Assembly (NCBI GenBank): GCA_003278955.1 | Contig: QCCB01000002.1 | Coordinates: forward strand, 1 to 64,000 | Reading direction: 5' to 3' | Source: Prochlorococcus sp. AG-347-K10 | GTDB lineage: Bacteria > Cyanobacteriota > Cyanobacteriia > PCC-6307 > Cyanobiaceae | DNA: 64,000 nt | Part shown: positions 10,565-20,270 of the stretch, in pieces | How the letters are laid out: each line of letters begins with the position of its first letter | How positions within the stretch are numbered: the first letter of the stretch is position 1 | Translations under genes and position numbers: made by a program | The notes under the pieces: model-generated | What the model saw: only the letters and a program-made list of their open reading frames with translations | Told to the model about the DNA's origin: nothing | Databases searched by the model: none

Positions 10565-11743
10565 ATGAAGGCAATGATACTAGCGGCAGGAAAAGGCACA
10601 CGTGTTCAGCCTATTACGCATGTCATTCCGAAACCGATGATTCCGATTTTGCAAAAACCCGTTATGGAGTTTCTCTTGGAACTTTTAAGAGAACATAATT
10701 TTAAGGAAATAATGGTAAATGTTTCTCATCTTGCTGAAGAAATTGAAAATTATTTTAGGGATGGGCAAAGATTTGGAGTAGAAATTGCTTATAGTTTTGA
10801 GGGAAGAATTGAAGATGGAGAATTAATAGGTGATGCTTTGGGATCCGCAGGAGGATTAAAGAAAATTCAGGATTTTCAAAATTTCTTTGATGAAACTTTT
10901 GTTGTTTTATGTGGTGATGCTTTAGTTGATTTAGATTTAACTCAAGCTGTTAAAAAACATAAACAGAAAGGAGCTATTGCGAGCTTAATAACAAAAAAGG
11001 TAACTAAAGATCAAGTATCAAGTTACGGTGTCGTAGTTTCTGATGAAAATGGTCGAATAAAAGCTTTTCAGGAAAAGCCAACAGTTGATCAAGCTTTAAG
11101 TGACTCTATAAATACAGGAATTTATCTTTTCGAACCCGAAATTTTTAATTACATACCTTCAGCAGAGAAATTTGATATTGGAGCTGATCTTTTCCCTAAA
11201 CTTGTTGAAATGGGTTTACCATTTTTTGCATTACCAATGGATTTTGAATGGGTAGATATTGGAAAAGTTCCTGATTATTGGAGTGCTATTAGAAATGTAT
11301 TGCAAGGTAAGGTTAGACAAGTGCAAATACCAGGTAAAGAAATAAAACCAGGAGTTTTTACCGGTTTGAATGTAGCGGCTAACTGGGAAAAGGTTAATAT
11401 TAGCGGACCGGTTTATATAGGAGGCATGACTAGGATCGAGGATGGAGCAACTATTATTGGTCCTTCTATGATTGGACCAAGTTGTTGCATTTGCGAGGGC
11501 GCAACTATAGATAACTCAATTATTTTTGATTATTCTAAAATTGGTAAAGGTGTAAGACTTATGGATAAGTTAGTGTTTGGTAAATATTGTGTTGACAAAA
11601 ATGGGGATCATTTTGATCTGCAAGATGCATCTTTAGATTGGTTAATAGCAGATTCAAGAAGATCTGATTTGACTGAGCCATCCCCTCAGCAGAAAGCTAT
11701 GGCTGAATTATTAGGTACTGATTTGATTAATATTCCAGACTAA
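10565..11743 (+). CDS. NDP-sugar pyrophosphorylase (mannose-1-phosphate guanylyltransferase-like)
   Basis: A 392-residue nucleotidyltransferase that activates a sugar 1-phosphate with NTP. The N-terminal Rossmann-like domain carries the signature AAGKGTRVQPITHVIPKPMIP (7-27) and the metal-binding GDALVDLD; a left-handed beta-helix of hexapeptide repeats follows from about residue 265 (VNISGPVYIGGMTRI). The layout matches GCD1-type or ManC/GlmU-like enzymes; the sugar and nucleotide cannot be told from sequence alone. It likely feeds polysaccharide or glycan synthesis. Its 3' end overlaps the convergent metF-like gene by 17 bp. Confidence 0.85.
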   Translation: MKAMILAAGKGTRVQPITHVIPKPMIPILQKPVMEFLLELLREHNFKEIMVNVSHLAEEIENYFRDGQRFGVEIAYSFEGRIEDGELIGDALGSAGGLKKIQDFQNFFDETFVVLCGDALVDLDLTQAVKKHKQKGAIASLITKKVTKDQVSSYGVVVSDENGRIKAFQEKPTVDQALSDSINTGIYLFEPEIFNYIPSAEKFDIGADLFPKLVEMGLPFFALPMDFEWVDIGKVPDYWSAIRNVLQGKVRQVQIPGKEIKPGVFTGLNVAANWEKVNISGPVYIGGMTRIEDGATIIGPSMIGPSCCICEGATIDNSIIFDYSKIGKGVRLMDKLVFGKYCVDKNGDHFDLQDASLDWLIADSRRSDLTEPSPQQKAMAELLGTDLINIPD

Positions 11744-12617
11744 GATTAGCTTTCTTAATAATCTCAGGAATTAAATGCTCTGCTTTTACGGCCATTAGAT
11801 GAATACCACTTGCGATATTAATAAAATCATGAGCTTGTTCAGATGCAATTTGAATACCTTCTTGTAATGGGTCTTTAGCATCTTTAAGACGATTTAAGAT
11901 ATTTTCAGGGATGTTTGCGCCTGGAACGTATTTGTTTATAAAGAGTGCGTTTTTGTAAGACTTTAATAGGAATACACCTGCAATTACTGGAATTTCAAGA
12001 GGTTTGCTAATTTTTTCACAAAACTCTATCAAATTTTCTTTTTCCATAATCATTTGAGTTTGTATAAATCCAGCTCCAGCCTCCTTTTTTTTTCTCAATC
12101 TATTTTCTAAACTTCTTTTATTTCTGCAATTTGGATCAGCTGCAGCTCCTGCAAAAATAAATGTTTTTTTATCGGAAAGTTCTCCTAGAGTAGGATCAAT
12201 TCCTTTATTGAAAGCCTGAATTTGTTGTAGCAATCTAACTGACTCAAACTCATGAACGGCCTTGGCATCTTGTTGATCCCCAGCTTTTACTGAATCACCG
12301 GTAATGCATAAGATGTTTTGAATTCCTAAAGCATTTGCCCCCAGAATGTCTGATTGTAAAGCAATTTTATTACGATCTCTGCAAGAAATTTGCATTACTG
12401 GTTCTATCCCATTTTCCAGTAATAGTTTGGACATTGCTAAGCTGCACATTCTCATTACAGCTCTGCTTCCATCGGTAATGTTAACAGCATGTACCTTATC
12501 TTTCAAAAGTTGTGCTATCTTAAGAGATCTTATGGGGCTTCCACCTCTTGGCGGCATTAACTCTGCTGTTATTACTTTAGATTTTTTTTCTAAAGTCTGC
12601 TGAAGTTTTGATTTCAA
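11727..12617 (-). CDS. metF: Methylenetetrahydrofolate reductase
   Basis: A 296-residue TIM-barrel flavoprotein of the MTHFR family, which reduces 5,10-methylene-THF to 5-methyl-THF for methionine synthesis. Family features are the opening TAELMPPRG, CRDRNKIALQSDILGANALGIQNILCITGD and a late GAGFIQTQMI strand. The protein is slightly shorter than E. coli MetF and could use NADH or ferredoxin. The start is ATG; 77 bp separate it from the divergent PedR-like gene. Confidence 0.85.
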   Translation of the reverse strand: MKSKLQQTLEKKSKVITAELMPPRGGSPIRSLKIAQLLKDKVHAVNITDGSRAVMRMCSLAMSKLLLENGIEPVMQISCRDRNKIALQSDILGANALGIQNILCITGDSVKAGDQQDAKAVHEFESVRLLQQIQAFNKGIDPTLGELSDKKTFIFAGAAADPNCRNKRSLENRLRKKKEAGAGFIQTQMIMEKENLIEFCEKISKPLEIPVIAGVFLLKSYKNALFINKYVPGANIPENILNRLKDAKDPLQEGIQIASEQAHDFINIASGIHLMAVKAEHLIPEIIKKANLSLEY

Positions 12618-12694
12618 TTGCTTTTGTTTTCTAGTTGGTTAACAAGTGTACTGAGATTGCTAAACTTAATTAATATAAAAAAGGAACTGTTTAA

Positions 12695-12973
12695 ATGCAA
12701 ATGGTTGATGAAGAAGTAAACAACATTGATATGATGGGTCTCTCAGCAAGGGAGATGGAAATCATTGATCTCGTAGCTGATGGGCTTACAAATCAAGAAA
12801 TTGCGGTAAAACTAACTATTAGTAAAAGAACTGTTGATAATCATGTAAGTAATATGTTTACAAAAACTGGTTCTAAAAATAGAGTAGCACTTTTGAATTG
12901 GGCAATGGATAACGGAAAGATTTGTAGAGATGGGTTTAATTGTTGTACGCTCCCAGACTCTGATCAAGATTAG
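12695..12973 (+). CDS. pedR: Small LuxR-type regulator, PedR-like
   Basis: A 92-residue protein made almost only of a LuxR/NarL helix-turn-helix (about 15-75: LSAREMEIIDLVADGLTNQEIA). It has no receiver domain. It resembles Synechocystis PedR (Ssl0564), a redox-responsive regulator of light-intensity-dependent genes that is controlled by thioredoxin through a C-terminal cysteine. Three cysteines sit after the HTH here (77, 83, 84), consistent with redox control. A purine-rich ribosome site (AAGGA) precedes the ATG. Its last 38 bp overlap the convergent hypothetical gene. Confidence 0.75.
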   Translation: MQMVDEEVNNIDMMGLSAREMEIIDLVADGLTNQEIAVKLTISKRTVDNHVSNMFTKTGSKNRVALLNWAMDNGKICRDGFNCCTLPDSDQD

Positions 12974-13124
12974 TATTATCTTTTACTTTTTTTGTATCAT
13001 TAGCCAAATCCATTAGACAATAATTTGTAGAACCTAATTCGAAGAGTTCAGCATATGCAATGCATGCATCCTTATCTGAATCAACAAATCTCAATATTCC
13101 TTCTTTGTCGTAAAGACCATACAT
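12936..13124 (-). CDS. Small conserved hypothetical protein
   Basis: A 62-residue protein beginning MYGLYDKEGILRFVDSDKDACIAYAELFEL. I recall similar short proteins in marine picocyanobacteria, but know no function. The first half looks like a compact beta-hairpin and helix; two cysteines (about 20 and 36) are present; there is no membrane segment. Its 3' end overlaps the pedR-like gene by 38 bp tail to tail. The overlap and small size leave some doubt that it is translated. Confidence 0.55.
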   Translation of the reverse strand: MYGLYDKEGILRFVDSDKDACIAYAELFELGSTNYCLMDLANDTKKVKDNTNLDQSLGAYNN

Positions 13125-13214
13125 CGGGAGAAAATAAAAAATACTTTGCTTAAATATAAAGAAAATATAAAGGATGAGTGGTTTCTCTGGCTAGTTACTG
13201 TTTAAGGTTATTCA

Positions 13215-13688
13215 TTATTCTTCTTTCCATCCTGAAACAGGATTGATAGCCAGACTGAAATTGGAGTAATGGGTCAGCCCAGTAATTTCTTTTGAAATGA
13301 AAGATGGAAGTATTAAATCTTCCTCTTCATTAGAAAGTTCAATTTCTGCAATTTCAAGTGGATAATTATTTTCTTTAAAGCAATCTATGATCCAAGATTT
13401 TTTTTCAATTTCTAGAAAGTATCTATCTTTTTTAATTGTATTTGAAAGATTTGACATTATCGTTTCAGCATCGCTTCGTGGAATGGAGTATTCAAATTCA
13501 AAGTTGGTAAAGCCTTTGATATGTTTTTTAAGTGCAATTTTAGAGTTTTTGCCTATAAGCCTTACCCGAATAATCCAACCATCTAAACTTTTGGATAAAT
13601 ATCCTTGTTCAATATAAATTTTTTTATTTATGAATTCTCTCCAATTATCGTTTTTTACAAGAAATCTTCTTTCTATCTCTAAGGCCAT
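13215..13688 (-). CDS. CYTH domain protein
   Basis: A 157-residue CYTH-fold protein (adenylate cyclase / thiamine triphosphatase / triphosphate tunnel family). The N-terminal EIERRF (4-9) fits the ExExK/R signature that opens the tunnel and binds the triphosphate with metal. Further acidic strands (ALEIAEIELSNEE) follow near the C-terminus. Bacterial short members often act as inorganic triphosphatases; the substrate here is not known. It directly follows the NAD kinase gene with no spacer and is probably co-transcribed with it. Confidence 0.82.
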   Translation of the reverse strand: MALEIERRFLVKNDNWREFINKKIYIEQGYLSKSLDGWIIRVRLIGKNSKIALKKHIKGFTNFEFEYSIPRSDAETIMSNLSNTIKKDRYFLEIEKKSWIIDCFKENNYPLEIAEIELSNEEEDLILPSFISKEITGLTHYSNFSLAINPVSGWKEE

Positions 13689-14600
13689 TTAATTTTTGAA
13701 ATTTTTTTGAGATAAATCACCTTTCCAATCAAGTTTTTTTATTAAGGTACTATAGTAACTTGTGCTTTTTTGAAACTTTATTATTTTGCAGGTCGATTGC
13801 CCTTTTTTGATCTCACAAAAATAATTTTCCTTAATGGTCATACATTTTGCCCCGTCTCTCCATAATTTAATTTCCCCTTTACTTTTTTTTACAGGTTTTA
13901 TGATTACCTTACTTGTATTAGGTATAACTATTGGTCTACTAGCCAAACTCATAGGGCATATAGGGTTAATTATCATCGCATCAATACTAGGATGTACTAT
14001 TGGCCCCCCTGCAGCCATTGAGTAAGCTGTTGAACCAGTAGATGTAGATATGATTAATCCATCACCTTTGTATTCATTAACCTTCTCGTTGTCAATTTCA
14101 ATTTCTATTTGATTGGTTGGAGAAATGTCTTCTTCAACAGATTTAAAATAAAAATCATTTAAAGCATCGTAGCTTTTTATAATCTTTTTCTCAGAACTTG
14201 TCTCATTAATTAAAACATTACAAGTTAATTTATTACGTAAGTCAATTTTATATTCTTCGTTTTCAAGGATTTCAATAAAAGATTTGTCAAACAAAAAATC
14301 TTTTTCTTGCGTAAGGAAACCCAGATTACCACCAATATTAATGCTCAACAAAGGAATATCATAATCAGCTAAAGCATTTGCACATTTTAAAAAGGTTCCA
14401 TCTCCACCAAGAACTATGCCAATATTTGGTTGTAATTCTAGATTATAAAAATGTTTTGCAATTTCATCTCGGTGAAAATCACTTTGAATTCTTTTTGATT
14501 TTATATTTTTACCCTTAAGGACTTCTTCACAGAATTTAGAAGCCTCTTGAGCTATAGAACTATCTGAACGATATATAATAAGCACTAATGAAAGTTTCAT
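13689..14600 (-). CDS. nadK: NAD kinase
   Basis: Phosphorylates NAD to NADP. The ATP/polyphosphate-binding GGDGTFLK motif is at about 65-72 and [13 protein letters not shown] follows; the NAD-contact segment [16 protein letters not shown] and the [15 protein letters not shown] strand are intact. Length 303 is normal. It sits 9 bp after ndhE and directly before the CYTH gene, so NADP(H) supply and NDH-1 genes share one transcription unit here. Cyanobacteria usually carry two NAD kinases; which paralogue this is I cannot say. Confidence 0.93.
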   Translation of the reverse strand: MKLSLVLIIYRSDSSIAQEASKFCEEVLKGKNIKSKRIQSDFHRDEIAKHFYNLELQPNIGIVLGGDGTFLKCANALADYDIPLLSINIGGNLGFLTQEKDFLFDKSFIEILENEEYKIDLRNKLTCNVLINETSSEKKIIKSYDALNDFYFKSVEEDISPTNQIEIEIDNEKVNEYKGDGLIISTSTGSTAYSMAAGGPIVHPSIDAMIINPICPMSLASRPIVIPNTSKVIIKPVKKSKGEIKLWRDGAKCMTIKENYFCEIKKGQSTCKIIKFQKSTSYYSTLIKKLDWKGDLSQKNFKN

Positions 14601-14609
14601 TTAGTGGTT

Positions 14610-14933
14610 TTACCATTTTAATAAATTAAAACTTTCCATATCTACAGTCACCCTATTCCTATAAAGAGATAATAAGATTGCTAATCCAACTGCTGCTTCT
14701 GCTGCAGCAACAGTAATCACAAAAATTGTAAAAACTTGTCCTTGAATTAAATTATTATCAACATAGGAAGAAAACGCCATTAAATTTATGTTTACTGCAT
14801 TGAGCATTAACTCAATGCTCATAAGAACTCTTACCGCATTTCTGCTATTTAATAATCCCCAAATCCCAATACAGAATAGTGCTGAAGATACTATTAAAAA
14901 TGCTTGAAGAGGAATTGATTCTAAATTCATCAT
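14610..14933 (-). CDS. ndhE: NDH-1 subunit 4L (NdhE)
   Basis: A 107-residue NuoK-type membrane subunit with three helices. The conserved glutamate in the second helix ([16 protein letters not shown]) belongs to the proton pathway, and a second acidic residue follows in [11 protein letters not shown]. It is in the ndhA-I-G-E order that is standard in cyanobacteria and plastids, 15 bp after ndhG. Confidence 0.95.
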   Translation of the reverse strand: MMNLESIPLQAFLIVSSALFCIGIWGLLNSRNAVRVLMSIELMLNAVNINLMAFSSYVDNNLIQGQVFTIFVITVAAAEAAVGLAILLSLYRNRVTVDMESFNLLKW

Positions 14934-14948
14934 GAGAAAAGTGAAAGG

Positions 14949-15548
14949 TTAATTTTTATTTGAAAGTAATGGTTCTGATGATTTTTCAATTAACTCTTGA
15001 TCAACAGGTAATCCAGTGGAAATATCCCTGCTCATTACATCTCTTCTAGCTAAAACAATAGCTCCAATCATTGCCATTAAAAGTAAAACTGATGCTACTT
15101 CAAATGGGAGTAGATAATCACTAAATAGATGTTCACCAATTCTGATAGTCGATTCTTCTCCTATAGAGTTTTGAGGACTTGATAGGCTCCATACATTAGT
15201 AAGGTCAACTCTTATCAAAAGGCTTAGAAGGGTTACACATATTGATGTTGATATGATTCTTCTGGATTTAATATCACTGATGGGCTTTAAATCTTCTTTT
15301 TTGTTGACAAGCATTATCGCAAAGATTATTAATACATTAACTGCACCTACATAAACTAAAACTTGTGCTGCAGCAACAAAACTTGCATTCAAAAGAAGAT
15401 ATAATCCCGCAACACTCATGAAAACTCCTCCTAGAAGAAAGGCTGAATAAACAATACTTTCTAGCAATACAACACCAAGAGCTCCAATAAGGATAACTAT
15501 AGATAAAACTGAAAAACAAATAATTTGAGTTGTAATTGCAATTGACAT
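14949..15548 (-). CDS. ndhG: NDH-1 subunit 6 (NdhG)
   Basis: A 199-residue NuoJ-type membrane subunit with five predicted helices. The first four are tightly packed and contain YVGAVNVLIIFAIML, the family hallmark; a large polar loop separates the fifth (VASVLLLMAMIGAIVLARR). A polar tail of about 30 residues ends the protein. It is 13 bp after ndhI and part of the ndhA-I-G-E unit. Confidence 0.94.
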   Translation of the reverse strand: MSIAITTQIICFSVLSIVILIGALGVVLLESIVYSAFLLGGVFMSVAGLYLLLNASFVAAAQVLVYVGAVNVLIIFAIMLVNKKEDLKPISDIKSRRIISTSICVTLLSLLIRVDLTNVWSLSSPQNSIGEESTIRIGEHLFSDYLLPFEVASVLLLMAMIGAIVLARRDVMSRDISTGLPVDQELIEKSSEPLLSNKN

Positions 15549-15561
15549 AAATTAATAGAAA

Positions 15562-16188
15562 TTAATTGTTTGGATTAGAAACTTTATCTTTATTTTCATT
15601 GGATTCTGGTGTCATCCAATCATAGACTTCTTCAGGTAATTTACCAACTCTGGTATCTGAAGCAGGGATTTCATGAGGGTCCATGACACCTTTAGGCAGA
15701 TAGGCAAGTTCTCTTAGAGGTTTAACTGAAGGATCTGTTGTAACATTTGTGGGTAATCTACCAAGTGCAACATTATCAAAATTGAGATTGTGTCTGTCAA
15801 AAGTAGCTAATTCATATTCTTCGGTCATTGATAAACAATTAGTTGGACAATATTCAACACAATTTCCGCAAAATATACAAACTCCAAAGTCTATAGAATA
15901 ATTTCTAAGTTCCTTTTTTTTTGTTTCTTTATTCATTACCCAATCAACTACTGGTAAATTTATGGGACATACTCTCACGCAAACTTCACAAGCAATACAT
16001 TTATCGAATTCATAATGTATCCTTCCTCTATATCTTTCAGAAGGTATTAATTTTTCATATGGATATTGAACAGTAACAGGTCTTCTTCGAAGATGATCAA
16101 AAGTTACTGATATGCCATTATATAAATATTTGCCAGCATTAAATGCTTCTTTAATATAGCTATTTATTTGATGAAGGAAATTTTTCAT
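15562..16188 (-). CDS. ndhI: NDH-1 iron-sulfur subunit I
   Basis: A peripheral-arm ferredoxin-like subunit carrying two [4Fe-4S] clusters. Cysteine sets are at about 64/67/70/74 ([12 protein letters not shown]) and 104/107/110/114 ([12 protein letters not shown]). An amphipathic N-terminal helix anchors it near NdhA. In cyanobacteria the complex takes electrons from ferredoxin. The tail is acidic and polar. It sits 68 bp after ndhA. Confidence 0.95.
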   Translation of the reverse strand: MKNFLHQINSYIKEAFNAGKYLYNGISVTFDHLRRRPVTVQYPYEKLIPSERYRGRIHYEFDKCIACEVCVRVCPINLPVVDWVMNKETKKKELRNYSIDFGVCIFCGNCVEYCPTNCLSMTEEYELATFDRHNLNFDNVALGRLPTNVTTDPSVKPLRELAYLPKGVMDPHEIPASDTRVGKLPEEVYDWMTPESNENKDKVSNPNN

Positions 16189-16256
16189 TTTGAAGAATTT
16201 ACTTAGTTATTTTATTTTAGTGGATTAATTTTAAATTTAAGTATTTTTACTTAAGT

Positions 16257-17375
16257 TTAACCACCAAAGAATTGAGGAAAAGCAAGTTTTAATCCTGCAG
16301 TTATCAAAAGATTAGCAAGAGAAATTGGAAGAAGAAACTTCCATCCTAGATCTAATAGTTGATCTATCCTTACTCTAGGAGTTGTCCAACGCAATAATAT
16401 TGCTATGAAAACCAAAAGATATGCTTTCAATACAGTCATAACAATTCCTATTGATGCAGTAAAAACTTGTATGAAGGGGGAATTAATTGGTAAATTTAGG
16501 AACTTAGCTATTAATTCAACTGGGATAGGAAAACCCCATCCGCCTAAATAAAGTATTGATACCAATAAAGCTGAAAGGATTAAGTTAATGTAACTACCAA
16601 GATAGAACAATGCGAATTTCATTCCTGCATATTCAGTTTGATATCCTGCAACTAATTCTTCTTCCGCTTCGGGTAAGTCAAATGGAAGTCTCTCACATTC
16701 TGCAAGGGCACAAATCCAAAAGACTATGAAACCAACTGGTTGTCTCCATATATTCCAACTTAGGATTCCAGCACCACTTTGTTGGTTGACAATGTCAACA
16801 GTACTTAGAGAATTTGTCATTAGTACGATAGCTAGGACAGATAAAGCTAAAGGAATTTCATAACTTATTGATTGAGCCGCTGCTCTTAAACCTCCTAATA
16901 AAGAATACTTATTATTTGATGCGTATCCGCTCATAAGAAGGCCAATTGGCTGAATACTGCTTAAAGCGATCCATAGGAAAATTCCAATACCAACGTTGCT
17001 TATTAAAAGGTTTTGTCCAAAAGGAACAATTAGCCAGGATAGAATTACTGGGACAAGAACTAATATAGGTCCTGCAGTGAAGAGAATCCCATCCGCTTTG
17101 GCAGGAATAATATCTTCTTTGACAAGTAACTTAAGACCATCTGCAATTGGTTGCAGCACGCCAAGCGCACCAGCATATTCGGGACCTATTCTTTGTTGAG
17201 CAGCAGCAGATATTTTTCTTTCAAGCCAAACTGTTACTAAAACGCCAACAACTGCCGCTACCAAAACCAAAAGCATAGGTAGAGGGAGCCAGATTATATG
17301 AGCGATTTCGCTGGAAAGGCCAAAACCTTTTAGGAATTCATTAAAACTATATTCGAGATCTAATCCGTATTCCAA
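16257..17375 (-). CDS. ndhA: NDH-1 subunit 1 (NdhA)
   Basis: A 372-residue NuoH-type membrane subunit that forms the quinone tunnel at the arm junction. Eight helices are expected. Conserved regions are [35 protein letters not shown] near residue 68, and the acidic quinone-side loop [22 protein letters not shown]. The length is normal for cyanobacteria. It follows gltA by 75 bp and starts the ndhA-I-G-E-nadK-CYTH run. Confidence 0.96.
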   Translation of the reverse strand: MEYGLDLEYSFNEFLKGFGLSSEIAHIIWLPLPMLLVLVAAVVGVLVTVWLERKISAAAQQRIGPEYAGALGVLQPIADGLKLLVKEDIIPAKADGILFTAGPILVLVPVILSWLIVPFGQNLLISNVGIGIFLWIALSSIQPIGLLMSGYASNNKYSLLGGLRAAAQSISYEIPLALSVLAIVLMTNSLSTVDIVNQQSGAGILSWNIWRQPVGFIVFWICALAECERLPFDLPEAEEELVAGYQTEYAGMKFALFYLGSYINLILSALLVSILYLGGWGFPIPVELIAKFLNLPINSPFIQVFTASIGIVMTVLKAYLLVFIAILLRWTTPRVRIDQLLDLGWKFLLPISLANLLITAGLKLAFPQFFGG

Positions 17376-17450
17376 AATTTTTATGTTATTTACTTAATAG
17401 ATTAACTCTTCACAAACAATATGTGTGTTTTTTATGAAAAGCTGCAAATA

Positions 17451-18596
17451 TTATTCTCTATTTTCTAAGCTGATCCAATCTCTTGGTGCTGAACCTGTAT
17501 AGATTTGCGATGGTCTGAAAATTCTATTTGCTCCAAGTTGCTCTCTCCAATGAGCTAACCAACCAGCCACTCTAGATATGGCAAAAATTGGAGTAAATAA
17601 ATCACGAGGAATACCAAGTTTTCTATAAACAAGACCAGAATAAAAATCCACGTTAGGGAATATACCCTTAGGTCCAAGTCTCGGTATTGCCTCTGCCTCA
17701 AGTGATTTAGCAACTTCATACATTTCATCTGCACCAAATCTTATAAAAAGCTCTTCTGCCAGTTTTTGAAGAATTATTGCTCTTGGATCTTTCACTTTAT
17801 ATTCTCTGTGGCCGAAGCCCATTATCTTACTTTTATTTTTTATTGCATTATCTAAAAAAGACCTAGCATTTTCAGGGGTTTTAATCTCTTCTAGCATTGC
17901 AATCACATCCTCATTTGCTCCTCCATGAAGTGGGCCAGCCAAGGTTCCTACTGCAGAGGCGATGACAGCATATGGGTCTGTAAGAGTACTTGCAGTGACC
18001 CTAGCGCTAAATGTACTCGCGTTTAAACTATGTTCGGCATGTAGAATCAAACACCTATCAAAAACTTTTGCAGCTATGGGATCTTGTTCTTTTTCAGTAA
18101 GCATGTAAAGAAAATTTGATGAGTAAGTTAAATCATCTCTAGGTTGAATTGGGTCTTGTCCTTTTCTAATAAGTTGAAACGCAGCAATCATTGTGGGTAT
18201 TTTTGCTATTAGTCTTATAACTGCGTTATAGATGTAATTAGGATCATCTATTGCTCTACGTGAATAGAAGAGCCCCAAAGAAGCCGCACTAGATTGAAGA
18301 GCATCCATCGGATGACCTGTTGCCGGGAAGCATTTCATCATATCTCTGACTCTAAAACTTAACCTTCGATGCATCTGAACTTCTTGTTCAAAATCTCTAA
18401 GTTGAATAGCTGTGGGCAATTCACCCCAAATCAATAGGTATGCAGTTTCTAAAAAACTGCTTTTTTTGGATAGTTCCTCAATGGAGTATCCTCTATACAA
18501 TAATTTACCTTTGTTGCCGTCGATATCACAGATAGATGAATTAGTAACTGGGACACCCTCTAATCCTGGTTTTAAAATTAGTTTTTTATTGTCCAA
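17451..18596 (-). CDS. gltA: Citrate synthase
   Basis: Condenses oxaloacetate and acetyl-CoA to citrate, feeding the incomplete TCA route to 2-oxoglutarate and nitrogen assimilation. The catalytic histidines are seen in LHAEHSLNAS, AGPLHGGANE and MGFGHREYKVKDPRA, with the late aspartate in PNVDFYSG. At 381 residues it is the shorter Gram-positive/archaeal type. It lies upstream of ndhA on the same strand; co-transcription is possible over the 75-bp gap. Confidence 0.95.
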   Translation of the reverse strand: MDNKKLILKPGLEGVPVTNSSICDIDGNKGKLLYRGYSIEELSKKSSFLETAYLLIWGELPTAIQLRDFEQEVQMHRRLSFRVRDMMKCFPATGHPMDALQSSAASLGLFYSRRAIDDPNYIYNAVIRLIAKIPTMIAAFQLIRKGQDPIQPRDDLTYSSNFLYMLTEKEQDPIAAKVFDRCLILHAEHSLNASTFSARVTASTLTDPYAVIASAVGTLAGPLHGGANEDVIAMLEEIKTPENARSFLDNAIKNKSKIMGFGHREYKVKDPRAIILQKLAEELFIRFGADEMYEVAKSLEAEAIPRLGPKGIFPNVDFYSGLVYRKLGIPRDLFTPIFAISRVAGWLAHWREQLGANRIFRPSQIYTGSAPRDWISLENRE

Positions 18597-18681
18597 TTGC
18601 TTAATTCAATATCAAATACTTATAGATTAAAGATAGTCAAATAATTTTTAATTAACCACAAGTTATAAACTTCACAAAAAT

Positions 18682-18712
18682 TTCAAATGATTGTCTTTGA
18701 AGCTTATTTGAA
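18682..18712 (-). terminator. Possible weak terminator after the DUF3352-like gene
   Basis: On the minus strand a 7-bp stem (TTCAAAT / ATTTGAA, loop 17 nt) lies just downstream of the hypothetical gene's stop and is followed by ATTTTT. The stem is AT-only apart from one pair and the loop is long, so it is a weak candidate. Confidence 0.3.
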
Positions 18713-18720
18713 TAACTTTA

Positions 18721-20181
18721 TTAAGGTATTTTTAAACTTGTTTCTGTATAAAGAATTGGATTTTTCTCTGGAATAGATTGACTTATGATTTCTAGATATT
18801 CTTCATTTGATATTTTTAAAATATTTCTAATGAGAAAATTAAGATCTTCCAAATCAGGTAAATATTTAATTTTATTGGAATTTTCATCTTTGATATCAAC
18901 TTTGGCAAAAAGAAAAGTAGATTTATCTTTATATTTTTTTAGGTTGAAAAATTTTTTTGAGATTGTTTCTAGTTTTTTACTATCTATTAAAAAATTACTT
19001 ATGAATTGCAAACCTCCTGATTCTATTGAATAGATATTTTCAAAAGTTAATTGTTTTATTGCATCGTTTTTTTCTTCAAGAATATCTTTGGAGTATATTG
19101 AGTAACTATCTTCATTTTGTTTTAAAGTATATTTGTTGAAATCTTTTAGTTTTTTCAAAGCACTTAAATCAAATTGATTTTCAGAATTTTTTTCAAATGT
19201 AAAAAGCCAATCTTTTTTTGAATTGAGAATTAAGATGTTTTGATTTGTATTTTGGTAAAAATCTTCAAAAAAACTTTGTTCAAAATTATTTATAAAAGGT
19301 TTTAGATATTTTTTAAAATTCTTAATTTCAGTAAAAATTGAAACTTGAGGATTATCTTTATCCGTATTTTCTTTATTTATAAACTTATCATAAGTAAGAA
19401 TATCAATATTTTTTTTATTATTTAGTAAATATGATTTTAAAATTAAATGTTTATTTTTTAAATCAAATGTAGTAGCTACAATATCCTCATTTTTATTAGT
19501 AAAAATTTCTTTATCAAAAAAAATACTTTCCCCAAATTTTTTCGTAAATAATATATTTTTTTGATTTTTGAGTCCAAAAAGTTCTCCCTCATATTGAAAT
19601 TTTTTTTCTTTAAAATCATTACTAGAGTTAATACTATTTTTGATCAATTTTTTATCTGATGAAGCAATAATATAATTATCTTCGGTTCGGTATATATAGT
19701 TTAGGAAATTTATTTTATTTTCTCTATTAATTGAAATTACCTCATCAATTTGATCAATTTTATTAGGCAAATTTAATAAATCATCTATTGTTTTTTCTGG
19801 CTTAATTTTAAAAATAATCAAAATATCATCTTTAAGCTTTTTATTATTTTCAAAAAATGAGATTATAAGCTCATTGTTATAGATATCTTCTAATTTATTG
19901 TTGCCTAGATCTATACCTAAGTAATTTAATATAGAGTCTTTGATTAAAACAAAGTCATCTTGGTTTGTTGAATTCTTATCTTTTTCATCATTATTAATAA
20001 TATGAAAACTATCTAAATTTGAAATAAATAATAATTTATTGTTTTCAGGGATATATCTTAAGATATTTAGTTGCTCAATATTTGTATTTTGCTCCTTATT
20101 TTTATTAGCAGAAACTTTTTTAAAAACAAAAAAAAGTAATAAAGATAATAATAGTATTATTGCTACTACTCTAAGTTTCAT
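18721..20181 (-). CDS. Membrane-anchored hypothetical protein, possibly DUF3352-like
   Basis: A 486-residue protein with a basic start and one hydrophobic segment at about 5-21 (VVAIILLLSLLLFFVFKK), then a long soluble region. It is unusually rich in K, N, I, F and E. The opening of the soluble part (LNILRYIPENNKLLFISNLDSF) recalls the DUF3352 family of cyanobacterial proteins, but I am not certain. No enzyme motif is evident, and cysteine is nearly absent. It probably sits in the cell or thylakoid membrane facing outward. It is alone between gltA and a divergent rhodanese gene. Confidence 0.65.
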   Translation of the reverse strand: MKLRVVAIILLLSLLLFFVFKKVSANKNKEQNTNIEQLNILRYIPENNKLLFISNLDSFHIINNDEKDKNSTNQDDFVLIKDSILNYLGIDLGNNKLEDIYNNELIISFFENNKKLKDDILIIFKIKPEKTIDDLLNLPNKIDQIDEVISINRENKINFLNYIYRTEDNYIIASSDKKLIKNSINSSNDFKEKKFQYEGELFGLKNQKNILFTKKFGESIFFDKEIFTNKNEDIVATTFDLKNKHLILKSYLLNNKKNIDILTYDKFINKENTDKDNPQVSIFTEIKNFKKYLKPFINNFEQSFFEDFYQNTNQNILILNSKKDWLFTFEKNSENQFDLSALKKLKDFNKYTLKQNEDSYSIYSKDILEEKNDAIKQLTFENIYSIESGGLQFISNFLIDSKKLETISKKFFNLKKYKDKSTFLFAKVDIKDENSNKIKYLPDLEDLNFLIRNILKISNEEYLEIISQSIPEKNPILYTETSLKIP

Positions 20182-20270
20182 ACGAATTGTTTATTTTTAT
20201 TTTTAACAATAAACTTCCTACTGCAACTTAATTTATTAAATTGTAAATAACACTTAATTTATCTTATAAA

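Noticed and set aside
20189..20214. GTTTATT / AATAAAC dyad upstream of the hypothetical gene and rhodanese
   Set aside because: Seven AT-rich pairs around a 12-base loop, not followed by a U-run; too weak to call an operator or terminator.
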